Of a stretch of DNA of 23,584 nucleotides, positions 8,628-16,515 are shown in pieces (position 1 is the stretch's first letter; each line of letters begins with the position of its first letter). The translations under genes and the position numbers were made by a program. The DNA comes from Planctomycetota bacterium (lineage in GTDB: Bacteria > Planctomycetota > PUPC01 > JACPCR01): NCBI GenBank assembly GCA_030740295.1, contig JASLXP010000055.1, positions 1-23,584 on the forward strand. The letters run 5' to 3'. Under the pieces are notes generated by a model, which saw nothing but the letters and a program-made list of their open reading frames with translations, was not told the origin of the DNA and did no database searches.

Positions 8628-8720
8628 TCAGATTTCGCCGTTCCGATTGACCAGACACGCGAAGTTGCCATGCACTTCCGGAGCATTCAGCGGATAATCG
8701 TTGAGCGCAGCCTGCATTTC
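8628..8720 (-). pseudogene. Remnant of the 3' end of a LamG/concanavalin-domain gene
   Basis: Read on the minus strand, 8628-8702 encodes NDYPLNAPEVHGNFA, then ten further codons and a TGA at 8628-8630. This matches the tail of the metallophosphoesterase-LamG protein further on (YDYPLNAQEVQGNYA). At DNA level 8661-8701 and 10373-10413 agree at 36 of 41 aligned positions by hand, including 16 identical bases in a row. Upstream of the match the frame does not resemble the preceding LamG strand (DELRIY), so only about 25-30 codons survive. It is antisense to and lies between the propeller and sulfatase genes. It is best read as a scar of a lost or rearranged gene. Confidence 0.6.
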
Positions 8721-8777
8721 AGCGAGGAGGGATAGCTCATGCAGTGCAGAGAAGAGTTTATTGAAGTAACAGAAAAC

Positions 8778-8782
8778 AGGAG
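8778..8782 (+). promoter_or_regulatory. Ribosome-binding site deciding a TTG start
   Basis: AGGAG lies 6 bases before the TTG at 8789. An in-frame stop at 8762-8764 excludes any earlier ATG, and no in-frame ATG precedes the conserved sulfatase N-terminal strand, so TTG is the only start that keeps the domain complete. Confidence 0.65.
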
Positions 8783-8788
8783 AACCCA

Positions 8789-10270
8789 TTGAGTAAGAAA
8801 CCTAATCTGATCTACATCTTTGCTGATGATATGGGGTATGGCGATTTGTCTTGCCTGAATGAGAATGCGCAATTCAAGACCGTGAACCTCGATCAACTGG
8901 CTGCCGAAGGTTTGCGCTGTACCGACGCGCACTCCAGTTCCTCCGTTTGTACGCCATCGCGCTATAGCCTGCTGACCGGTCGGTACAATTGGCGTTCCAC
9001 TCTGAAGTCCAGCGTAACGGGCGGATACTCGCGTCCGATCATCGAGGACGATCGTCTTACCGTCCCATCGATGCTTAAAGAGCAGGGATATCAGACAGCG
9101 TGTGTCGGCAAGTGGCATCTCGGTCTTGAATGGCGGCTGAAGGACGGCGGAATCGCATCAACCTATCAGGATGAAGACCAGGTTGACTTTGCCGCGCCGA
9201 TTACGAATGGACCGCTCAACCATGGGTTCGATTGTTACTTTGGCATCAGCGCCTCCCTCGACATGCCGCCTTATGTTTACATCGAGAACGACAGATCGAC
9301 ATCGATTCCAACCGAACGATTTGAAATCGTTCGCAGCAAGAAGTTCATGCGTGACGGATTGATTGGTGACGATTTCAAAGCAGAAGAGGTTCTTCCCACG
9401 CTGACAGAGAAAGTCGAAGCCCTGATAGATAACTACGCAGAGGGTGAAGAGCCCTTCTATATCCACTTTCCTCTGCCGGCGCCCCATACACCGATCCTGC
9501 CCACGGAAGAATTTCAGGGGAAATCCGGCACCAACGAATACGGCGATTTCTGCCTGCAGGTCGATGATACGGTCGGCCGGGTTATGAAGGCCCTGGAAAA
9601 GAATGGTCTGACAGAAGACACGATTGTGATATTCACGGCCGACAACGGCTGTTCGCCCATGGCAGATTTCGATGAGCTCGCGGAATTCGGTCACCACCCG
9701 AGCTACGTCTTCCGCGGTCACAAAGCGGATATTTTTGAAGGGGGCCATCGTATCCCGTTCGTCATCCGGTGGCCGGAGGTCATTGAGGCTGGCGGTGAAA
9801 GTGATCAGACTTTCTGTCTGACTGACTTGATGGCGACCATGGCAGAGATCACCGGGTACGAACTGCCCGACACCGCGGCAGAAGATAGCGTCAACAATCT
9901 TTCTATCTGGAATGGGACAGCGACGGATGCTGTACGCGAAGCGACCGTGCATCACTCAGTCAACGGCTCCTTTTCCATCCGCAGAGGCAAATGGAAACTG
10001 GAGATGTGCCCGGGCTCGGGTGGTTGGAGCTACCCGAAACCGAATTCAGAGGACATCAAGGGGCTTCCCCCGATTCAGTTGTATGACTTGTCCAGGGACA
10101 TCGGCGAAAAAGAAAACGTGCAGGATCAGCATCCTGACGTGGTTGAAGAACTGAAGGCTCTGCTGACCCACTACGTCAAGAACGGCAGGAGCACACCGGG
10201 CGCACCTCAGCCCAACACGGGAAGCAAACACTGGCCGCAGCTCCATTGGCTCAGCGAGAACGAGATGTAA
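8789..10270 (+). CDS. Sulfatase (type I, Cys-dependent arylsulfatase family)
   Basis: 493 residues, normal for the family, starting at a TTG. It hydrolyses sulfate esters, probably on a sugar. Signature features are visible in order: metal-binding DD at residues 13-14 in FADDMGYGDL; the sulfatase motif CTPSRYSLLTGR with Cys54 as the site of formylglycine formation and Arg58; GKWHLG with Lys108 and His110; a histidine in PLPAPHTPILP; the metal pair Asp285-Asn286 in FTADNG; and a lysine in RGHKADIFEGG. The C-terminal subdomain ends with LYDLSRDIGEKENV, typical of the family. The protein begins almost directly with the first strand (SKKPNLIYIFADD) and shows no signal peptide, so it would be cytoplasmic unless exported by another route. 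It is Cys-type, so it needs a formylglycine-generating enzyme or anSME, neither of which is in the window. Sampled lines look lower in GC than the gene before it. Confidence 0.95.
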   Translation: MSKKPNLIYIFADDMGYGDLSCLNENAQFKTVNLDQLAAEGLRCTDAHSSSSVCTPSRYSLLTGRYNWRSTLKSSVTGGYSRPIIEDDRLTVPSMLKEQGYQTACVGKWHLGLEWRLKDGGIASTYQDEDQVDFAAPITNGPLNHGFDCYFGISASLDMPPYVYIENDRSTSIPTERFEIVRSKKFMRDGLIGDDFKAEEVLPTLTEKVEALIDNYAEGEEPFYIHFPLPAPHTPILPTEEFQGKSGTNEYGDFCLQVDDTVGRVMKALEKNGLTEDTIVIFTADNGCSPMADFDELAEFGHHPSYVFRGHKADIFEGGHRIPFVIRWPEVIEAGGESDQTFCLTDLMATMAEITGYELPDTAAEDSVNNLSIWNGTATDAVREATVHHSVNGSFSIRRGKWKLEMCPGSGGWSYPKPNSEDIKGLPPIQLYDLSRDIGEKENVQDQHPDVVEELKALLTHYVKNGRSTPGAPQPNTGSKHWPQLHWLSENEM

Positions 10271-10273
10271 TTT

Positions 10274-10310
10274 CGCCGCTTTGCATCCAGATTGTAGCTG
10301 GCGGTTTTTT
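10274..10310 (+). terminator. Possible rho-independent terminator after the sulfatase gene
   Basis: Three bases past the stop there is CCAG-ATTGTAG-CTGG (10287-10301), extended by CGG pairing back to CCG near 10276 across a one-sided bulge, and followed by six T (10305-10310). The stem is short. Placement in the convergent gap supports it. Confidence 0.4.
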
Positions 10311-10333
10311 CACTGAGGAAGAAACACCACAGC

Positions 10334-12127
10334 CTACTCCCTGGTGAGATTCAGCTTATTGGGGCCAGCCGCGTAGTTGCCCTGAACTTCCTGAGCGTTC
10401 AGCGGATAATCGTAGATGCGCAACTCATCGAACCTACCGGCGAAAGGGCCGACCTGTCCGGCGGTCAACCCAAGCTCGGAAAGTTTGATGCCTGTGACCA
10501 TTTGACCGGTGAGTTTGCCGTTGACGTAGGAAGAAAGCAGGGGGCGTCCGTCTTGGCCGTCCTGGTCGTAGGTGACCACAACGTGCATCGCTTGCCCCAC
10601 CTTCACTCCTATGCTGCGCTGAATATCCTCGTTGTGGCCGTTAACGATCAGCTCGGCACGGTGCTTATTGAGGGTTCGGAATGTGTAATAAAAAGAATCC
10701 TTCCCACCTCGGAATTGAACCACCGGGTCCCAGCCATAGCTTTCCCCTGTCGGTGTAAACCAGACCTCGAAGCTGACCTCCTTGCGGCCCTTGACAAGGG
10801 CCGCACTCAGCCGGCCGTATCCTTTGACATCGTTGGCACGGATCACCAGTTCGCCCTGCCCATTGAGCCGGACTTGGCCTTCATTGGGTTTGTCAGCGGT
10901 GCTTCCGTGATCTTTGGGATTCTCCCGCCTCGGTTTCGCCGGAGCGGCCGCAAGGAGTGACTCCTGGCCGGGCGCTGCCTGAAGCTTGAATGTGAATTCC
11001 TCCAGCTTTGGGTCCTTCAGGGGTTTATCTCCCCGAGTAATCGGCGATCTGATTTCTTTGGTCACTGGAGAGTAGGTTCGCACCTGCACTGTCCTCCCGT
11101 CGGGCAGAAACTCCAGCACACGCAGGAAGCCATAGCCGCCCCGCAGCTTTTCGTAATCGACGAGCATCTGGTGAACGATATTGCCTCGGTCGGCTTTGTC
11201 CTTCCGGTAGCCTACATACTGCGATGAGAGGTGACCGCAGATCACCATCATGATGTTGGGGTGTTTGCGGACCAACTGATTCCACATCATCTCGCCGTCG
11301 GCCCCTTCGCCATAGAAATTGTATGGGGTGGCACGCTGACTGCCGCGGAGATGGTTGTACCGATCGTTTCCGTAGTACAGGTAACCGTGGGTTAGAATGA
11401 TCGCCAGACGGTCTTTGTGCTTTTCGAGCACTTTGTTGGCCCAGGCGATCACTTCCTTTCTCGGCCCCATTTCCAGCGAGAGCACGATCCACTTCTGCCC
11501 GTTGATTTCCATGAACTGGAAATGGTTTTCCAGTTTGCCCGCTTCATAGACGTCACCGAAAGTTGGCCACTTCTTGAGGTCCTCAACTTTGAAATAGTTA
11601 TTCATGTAAGTCAGCCGTCCGGGCGTGTGGTCGTAATCGTGGTTGCCCGCCGCCAGCACGTACGGCACCTTGCCCTCGATGATGTCGAAAGCCTTTCGGG
11701 CGTTCTTCCATTCGTCTTCGGCGTTGTTGTTGGTGATGTCGCCCACGTGCAACAGGTACTCGATGTTGCGCTTGTCCTTATTCTCGGCGACCCATTTCAT
11801 CATGGCGTTGAAAATGTGTGGGCGGCGGCGGCAGTAGCCTTCCGTATCAGGAAGTACGACCAGCGTGGTGCTGCCCGCGTGGTAAGGCAGCGGCTTCGGG
11901 GGCGGCTCGACATAGATCTCCCCGTGAACACCGCCAATGTTGTCGGTCAGTTTTGCCCCGACGCCCCCCTGCCCGTCGAAGCTGTACCTATGAATCGGTG
12001 GACGGGAGAGTTTGGTCGCCCGCGAGCCGATGCCCTTCGCTTCCTCGGCCCACACCTGGGTCATGGTCATAACAGCGAGCGCGCCAAAACAGAGGTGGGA
12101 CGTATTGAATCGGCCTCGACCATTCAC
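10334..12127 (-). CDS. Exported metallophosphoesterase nested within a LamG/concanavalin-type domain
   Basis: 597 residues from a GTG at 12127. An in-frame stop lies eight codons upstream and no strong Shine-Dalgarno is visible. A signal peptide ends near QVWA-EEA (about residue 27). Residues 85-350 are a calcineurin-like phosphoesterase with the expected metal ligands in order: PDTEG (Asp94, Glu96), HVGDITNNN (Asp130, Asn133), AAGNHDYD (Asn162, His163), LTHGY (His247) and ICGHLSS (His299). It would hydrolyse a phosphate ester outside the cytoplasm. Residues 45-72 (IHRYSFDGQG, then LTDNIGGVHGEIY) are the opening strand pair of a LamG-type domain. The rest of that domain appears only at 417-590 (GQVRLNGQGELVI, VSFEVWFTPTGE, GRFDELRIYDYPLNAQEV). 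The phosphoesterase therefore seems inserted after the first LamG strands. It lies 100 bases after the small jelly-roll gene and may be co-transcribed with it. Substrate unknown. Confidence 0.9.
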   Translation of the reverse strand: MNGRGRFNTSHLCFGALAVMTMTQVWAEEAKGIGSRATKLSRPPIHRYSFDGQGGVGAKLTDNIGGVHGEIYVEPPPKPLPYHAGSTTLVVLPDTEGYCRRRPHIFNAMMKWVAENKDKRNIEYLLHVGDITNNNAEDEWKNARKAFDIIEGKVPYVLAAGNHDYDHTPGRLTYMNNYFKVEDLKKWPTFGDVYEAGKLENHFQFMEINGQKWIVLSLEMGPRKEVIAWANKVLEKHKDRLAIILTHGYLYYGNDRYNHLRGSQRATPYNFYGEGADGEMMWNQLVRKHPNIMMVICGHLSSQYVGYRKDKADRGNIVHQMLVDYEKLRGGYGFLRVLEFLPDGRTVQVRTYSPVTKEIRSPITRGDKPLKDPKLEEFTFKLQAAPGQESLLAAAPAKPRRENPKDHGSTADKPNEGQVRLNGQGELVIRANDVKGYGRLSAALVKGRKEVSFEVWFTPTGESYGWDPVVQFRGGKDSFYYTFRTLNKHRAELIVNGHNEDIQRSIGVKVGQAMHVVVTYDQDGQDGRPLLSSYVNGKLTGQMVTGIKLSELGLTAGQVGPFAGRFDELRIYDYPLNAQEVQGNYAAGPNKLNLTRE

Positions 12128-12227
12128 GGCATGGATTCTCGAGTTTCAACGTAAGGCAACATGGTTCGGATTTTCCGATTGTCTTCAGAGAGAACCAATT
12201 GGGTCATCGGATCGGCCATTACCTCTT

Positions 12228-12824
12228 CTAGCCTTCCTGAGGCCCGGCCAGCCGAATCTCGAACTCGTCCATTGAGAATCTGCCGCGCGGCTCCTGGCCG
12301 AAACCCGCCAGCGAAATCCCATAGCTGCGGGCATCGGCCAGTAGGTCGTTGAGGGCCGGTGGATTGGCGGGATTGCCTGACCAGCTCAAATGCCACAGCG
12401 ATTCGTCGTTGTGGAGGGTCATGGTGTTGGGTTCTGGTGCCCATTCACCTTCAGAGATCGTCAACGGCTTGCTGGTGAAATGCCAGCGTCCTCCGGCGCC
12501 CACTACCCAGAAGAAACATTTAGCTCCGCCCAGGAACAGGTCGTCCCCGCGCAGATAGACCGAGACTTCCGCCTCCCGGAGGTCGAGAGGATCCAGCCCC
12601 ACCCAATTCGTGTACATAATGAAAGGCAATATGGACACCGGATCTTCCGGGGTGTCCCCGCTCCAACGCGTCTCATCGCACCAGATAAAGCCCGAATCAT
12701 CGACGCCACCTGACGATGACCACGAAGTCAGGATGAAGATGTTGACCCCTTTGGCAACTACGCTCCAGTGGTAGTCATAGGAACACCATCCTTCCGGACC
12801 TTTCTCGAAGCTATTCTTGATCAT
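12228..12824 (-). CDS. Small hypothetical protein, probable single jelly-roll (CBM-like) domain
   Basis: 198 residues from the ATG at 12824. This start is preferred over an in-frame one at 12902 because AGGGGA (12832-12837) lies 7 bases upstream and because the protein then opens directly on a recognisable strand (IKNSFEKGPEGWCSYDYHW). The composition is rich in Trp, Phe and Gly with alternating beta patterns. It ends with ARSYGISLAGFGQ then GRFSMDEFEIRLAG, a closing pattern common in beta-sandwich carbohydrate-binding modules. No signal peptide or membrane segment is visible, which is odd for a binding module. I do not recognise a named family and see no catalytic motif. It stands upstream of the metallophosphoesterase gene on the same strand. 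Confidence 0.7.
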   Translation of the reverse strand: MIKNSFEKGPEGWCSYDYHWSVVAKGVNIFILTSWSSSGGVDDSGFIWCDETRWSGDTPEDPVSILPFIMYTNWVGLDPLDLREAEVSVYLRGDDLFLGGAKCFFWVVGAGGRWHFTSKPLTISEGEWAPEPNTMTLHNDESLWHLSWSGNPANPPALNDLLADARSYGISLAGFGQEPRGRFSMDEFEIRLAGPQEG

Positions 12825-12831
12825 GGAGATT

Positions 12832-12837
12832 TCCCCT
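12832..12837 (-). promoter_or_regulatory. Ribosome-binding site deciding the start of the small jelly-roll gene
   Basis: On the minus strand AGGGGA lies 7 bases before the ATG at 12824. The earlier in-frame candidate at 12902 would add 26 residues without family character, so the shorter product is preferred. Confidence 0.6.
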
Positions 12838-13015
12838 TTGTCACAAGTGTTTTCATGCCTTTGACAACCGAGGCCGTTTTTTGCACTTATAACCGTTTCC
12901 AAAACCCTTGCTCATATACCGCGCCACAATGCCGCAATCGAGGTCATCTCCTCTTTCTCCTGCCGCAGCCTGACAGATTCGTTCGTAGAAAGTCAGAGCC
13001 CCACTTGCTGCGTAG

Positions 13016-13058
13016 CTGCGGCGTCCCGCCGCAGAAGTTCGGCGGCGAGACGCCGCCG
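13016..13058. repeat. Two adjacent perfect palindromes with 3-base loops (intergenic repeat units)
   Basis: CTGCGGCG-TCC-CGCCGCAG (13016-13034) and CGGCGGCG-AGA-CGCCGCCG (13040-13058) each have perfect 8-base arms and 3-base loops, five bases apart. They sit in the 468-base gene-free stretch between the divergent genes at 12824 and 13293. Short GC-rich hairpins of this form are often dispersed intergenic repeats in large PVC genomes. No transposase is present. Confidence 0.6.
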
Positions 13059-13146
13059 CTACCACAAGCTGGTGACGGCCGCCAAGGACAAAGAAAATTA
13101 CACGCATACCGCGCAGACTTTCACGAGCCCGGAGAGCGGGGTGTGG

Positions 13147-13200
13147 GGCAGATTTCCAATCTGCCAAGATAAAGAAAAGAATCGCAGGTTGGAGCCTGCG
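13147..13200. repeat. Two further palindromes of the same intergenic cluster
   Basis: GGCAGATT-TCC-AATCTGCC (13147-13165) has perfect 8-base arms around the same TCC loop as the unit at 13016. CGCAGG-TTGGAG-CCTGCG (13183-13200) has 6-base arms. Adjacent text (TGTGGGGC before the first, GCCAC after the second) looks like shared flanks of repeat families. The remaining sequence between 12825 and 13292 shows no gene that I can support. Confidence 0.6.
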
Positions 13201-13292
13201 CCACGTCTGGCCGCACCCGCGGCAGACGACTCGCGAGTTTTTTCAGTGCCGTCCGACAGGCATGCAAAGCCCAAACAAGCCTCAGTCTCTGG

Positions 13293-16200
13293 ATGCATTT
13301 CACGAACTGCTCTTCAATCATGGCCTATCTCTTATCCGTCTTTCTCCTGTCCGCCGCGGATGGGGAGCTCCTCTTTGAATCAAGGGTGACCAATCCCCCG
13401 CATCGCTACTTCGTGGCAGCCCGGCAAGACATTAAACTCGACGGGAATCTGCGCGAATGGAAGTGGGATGAATCGGCGATTCGGATTCACGCCGGGGCCT
13501 TCGATCTCAACCCGCCTCCCGTTACGTCCGACGTGGATTGCAGCGCCAAAGTGCAGTTTGGCTGGGACGAAGGCGGTCTGCTTTACCTTGCTGCCGAGGT
13601 GTTGGATCAGAGCCTGGTGCCGCTAGGGAAGTCGGATGCCATGCCCTGGACGTGCGACAGCCTGATGCTGAGCATCACGACCTACGGCGCGACCAAATCC
13701 TCCAAACGCTATCGGCAGAAGAACAATGTCAAGACAGCGAACGAGCCGTTCTTTGGATTCAGCCACTACTCCGACAAGACAGGCCCCCGGAAATGGACGG
13801 AACACACAAAGTACGCTGTTCAGAAAACCGCGAATGGTTACACCATCGAGGCCGCGGTCGGTCTGTCAGATATCGGTTATTCGCCTCGCAGTGGCGACAG
13901 GGTCAAAGTCTCCTTCATTCTGGTTGACCATGACGAAGACGGTAAGTTCGCTCAGCTCATCCACCGATCCAAAGGAAGCGGCGAGGCGCGTCTCGGGTAT
14001 TGGTATGACCTTCGATTCCGAAACAGTTCGCCGTACGCAGGAGAGTTGATGCCGGTCCAGGCCAGGTATGGTGAAGAGAACGCCATCGGAATTGTCGGGC
14101 AGATCGACTCGTTCGAAGATGGCTTGAAACTTCACTCCATCCGCTTGAAGGATACGAATGGAAAGACCGTGGCGGAGTTGCCTGCGAAAGCTGACCTTCC
14201 TCTGGGGCGACGAACGATATTTTCTGGTGAATTTGCCGGCCTGCAGACGAAGCCCGGCAGATACACAGCCGTTGCAGTAATCCAACACAGAGGAAAGCTG
14301 ATCAATGGCGACGTGAATGCGCCATTCGAGATCATCGCCAGCGAAGAAGCTGACACCGGCGTTACGGGCAAGTTGCCCGACCGTTATATCGCCATCGATC
14401 CGACCCGCTTCGCATTTCCATCCGATCGGCGAAAGTACAAGCCGAAGAAGATCACTCGCGACGACTACATTGGTCTCACCCGCCGAGTCTATGACTTTGA
14501 AAACTACCTCTACAGCAAGGGTCGAAAAGCGAACGCAGGGATCCACGGAGTGCATTACGCTTTCCCCGCTTACATGCTGTTCCGCCAGACGGGCGAAGAA
14601 CATTTCCTAGAGGAGGCCCTCGGTCTCGTTCGACATGCCCATGACGCCCATGTGAAAGGCAATCCGACGCCCCATTGGGACACCATGCACAAGGTGGTCG
14701 AGCTTCTGCTGAACGAACCGAAGGTGAAGGAAGATGACCGCAAGTGGCTGAGTGAGTTTACTCCGCGCCTCGCTAACCGGGTCTGGACGTTGATGCGGCC
14801 GAAGGAGTGGGGAGCTTTCAACCGTGCGCTGCTCTGGGGCTACTTTCTTGACATTGCGGCAAAACGGATGCCCGATGCCCCTGAAGCAAAGGCCTGGAAG
14901 AAGTATGCCGACCTGGAATGGGACTCCTGGTGGCCCTATCGCGATCACGATGAGAACTCATCGGATTACAACGGCGCTTCGATCATGGGTTACCTGGACT
15001 GGGCGGAATTCCGCAATCCCAAATACTTGAAGGATCCTGGCTTCGGCAAATGGTTGGAACGCTACATGTACCAGGTGACGCCCGCCGGTGGCTTTCCGGG
15101 TTACGGTGACGCTTCACCATGGAACGCGTCAGCCTACTTCTGGATTCCAGTGTTCGAGCGAATGGCCACGCTCACTCGTGACGGCCGTTTCAAGTGGGCA
15201 GCGCGCAAGCTCTTTGAATATGCACAGCTTCAGATGGAAGACCTTTTCAGCTACCACATGGTTTACGACGGCGCCGCATCCGCCTGCGCCTGGGCCTACT
15301 TCTATGCCGACGACACCGTCCCAGAAGTCATGCCTCAAATGAAGTCTCGTGTCACGCAGCGGAAACGCATTCGGCATGTCGATGACGCATTCAGGAAGAA
15401 AATGCTGGACGAGCACGACATCACCGGTCTCTACCTTCGACTGGAAAACGAGTCCCAACCCGACAAACTCATTTTGCGCGCCGGAGCCGACCCCTTTGCG
15501 CCGGCGGGAATGATCGAGCTCTGCTCTGATGCTGGGCATCACATGTCCACCGTTCCCAATCTGAACAATCTGATGCACCAGCGGTCAGTGCTTCTGACCG
15601 ACCTTGGCTACTTCGAGAAAGGGCCGGAATACCACAATGTCATATTCATTGAAGACCTGACCGGCATCGCTCCCGAAGCCTCGGCAGAGATTGTGACGGT
15701 CCCCACCATGGAAGTCGCATCCCGGGCGACCTATGCCTCAGTTAGCGTGGAGAATTACAAGGGCTGGCCGGTAACCAACGAGCGCCGAGTTCTCTTCACG
15801 CATGGCGGCCCTGTCCTCGTTAAAGATCTCGTGGACTTTAAGAAGCCATTCGTGGCGCGGGTCAGACAACAGTGGCAGACGAGAAACATCTCCCCCAAAG
15901 CCGGTGGCCACTGGGCGAATACCCACATTCCCTGGATGCTGATGACCGGATTGGGCCTGGGAAGAGGAGTCCAGCGCTGGCTCAACCCGGCCTGGGATCT
16001 CCTTATTTATTTCACGCCGCAACCTGGCCGGGACTACGAGGTATACGACCGGTCATTGGAGAACGTCTGGCAGGCTGTCCCCCTCCGCCTTTCACAGCGT
16101 TACCGAGGTCTGCCAAAGCTGGGTCAGCCAATCCATTTCACGACGTTGCTCTGGCCGCACAAGCCGGAGCTCGATGTCGATAAGTACGTGAACCGCATCC

Positions 16201-16469
16201 ACATTCTGCGTGACGACCCGAAGGTCACAGGATTTCGAGTGGATCTCACCGATCAGAAGAGCATCTTCCTGGGCATAAATGATTCGGGCAAGGAGGCAAC
16301 TTGCGGGGAGGTGACGACCGATGCTTCGGTTTTCGTGTTGACGTGCGGCAGAGATGGGAAGTCGCTCAAGCCAGGCCATCTGTTTGCTGTGGATGTTTCG
16401 GCATTCTCTCTGTCGGGGAAAGCAGTTCACCAGTCAGAAGAACAGGTACGAGTGGACAGAGGATTGTGA
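13293..16469 (+). CDS. Exported heparinase/polysaccharide-lyase-like protein with N-terminal CBM9-like domain
   Basis: 1058 residues if the ATG at 13293 is used. An in-frame ATG at 13320 would leave a neater signal peptide (MAYLLSVFLLSAADG); neither has a strong ribosome-binding site. Residues about 40-245 match a CBM9/DOMON-like sandwich (IKLDGNLREWKWDES; WDEGGLLYLAAEVLD; GYTIEAAVGLSDIG). An Ig-like segment (about 255-355) follows. About 385-690 is helical and aromatic-rich, as in (alpha/alpha) toroid lyases, including HYAFPAYMLFRQTGEE, SSDYNGASIMGYLDW and YGDASPWNASAYFW. About 740-1050 is beta-rich (HHMSTVPNLNN, SVLLTDLGYFE), as in the C-terminal sandwich of heparinase II/III-type enzymes. 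Candidate catalytic Asn/His/Tyr residues exist but I cannot assign them. It probably cleaves a uronic-acid-containing polysaccharide outside the cytoplasm, working with the CBM protein 46 bases downstream. Exact PL family unresolved. Confidence 0.85.
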   Translation: MHFTNCSSIMAYLLSVFLLSAADGELLFESRVTNPPHRYFVAARQDIKLDGNLREWKWDESAIRIHAGAFDLNPPPVTSDVDCSAKVQFGWDEGGLLYLAAEVLDQSLVPLGKSDAMPWTCDSLMLSITTYGATKSSKRYRQKNNVKTANEPFFGFSHYSDKTGPRKWTEHTKYAVQKTANGYTIEAAVGLSDIGYSPRSGDRVKVSFILVDHDEDGKFAQLIHRSKGSGEARLGYWYDLRFRNSSPYAGELMPVQARYGEENAIGIVGQIDSFEDGLKLHSIRLKDTNGKTVAELPAKADLPLGRRTIFSGEFAGLQTKPGRYTAVAVIQHRGKLINGDVNAPFEIIASEEADTGVTGKLPDRYIAIDPTRFAFPSDRRKYKPKKITRDDYIGLTRRVYDFENYLYSKGRKANAGIHGVHYAFPAYMLFRQTGEEHFLEEALGLVRHAHDAHVKGNPTPHWDTMHKVVELLLNEPKVKEDDRKWLSEFTPRLANRVWTLMRPKEWGAFNRALLWGYFLDIAAKRMPDAPEAKAWKKYADLEWDSWWPYRDHDENSSDYNGASIMGYLDWAEFRNPKYLKDPGFGKWLERYMYQVTPAGGFPGYGDASPWNASAYFWIPVFERMATLTRDGRFKWAARKLFEYAQLQMEDLFSYHMVYDGAASACAWAYFYADDTVPEVMPQMKSRVTQRKRIRHVDDAFRKKMLDEHDITGLYLRLENESQPDKLILRAGADPFAPAGMIELCSDAGHHMSTVPNLNNLMHQRSVLLTDLGYFEKGPEYHNVIFIEDLTGIAPEASAEIVTVPTMEVASRATYASVSVENYKGWPVTNERRVLFTHGGPVLVKDLVDFKKPFVARVRQQWQTRNISPKAGGHWANTHIPWMLMTGLGLGRGVQRWLNPAWDLLIYFTPQPGRDYEVYDRSLENVWQAVPLRLSQRYRGLPKLGQPIHFTTLLWPHKPELDVDKYVNRIHILRDDPKVTGFRVDLTDQKSIFLGINDSGKEATCGEVTTDASVFVLTCGRDGKSLKPGHLFAVDVSAFSLSGKAVHQSEEQVRVDRGL

Positions 16470-16515
16470 TGCCGGACTTTTATTTTCTGTGTGACAGGCG
16501 TCACCAAACGGAACA

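Noticed and set aside
11417..12154. A 245-codon plus-strand frame
   Set aside because: It lies opposite the metallophosphoesterase motifs and has no family character.
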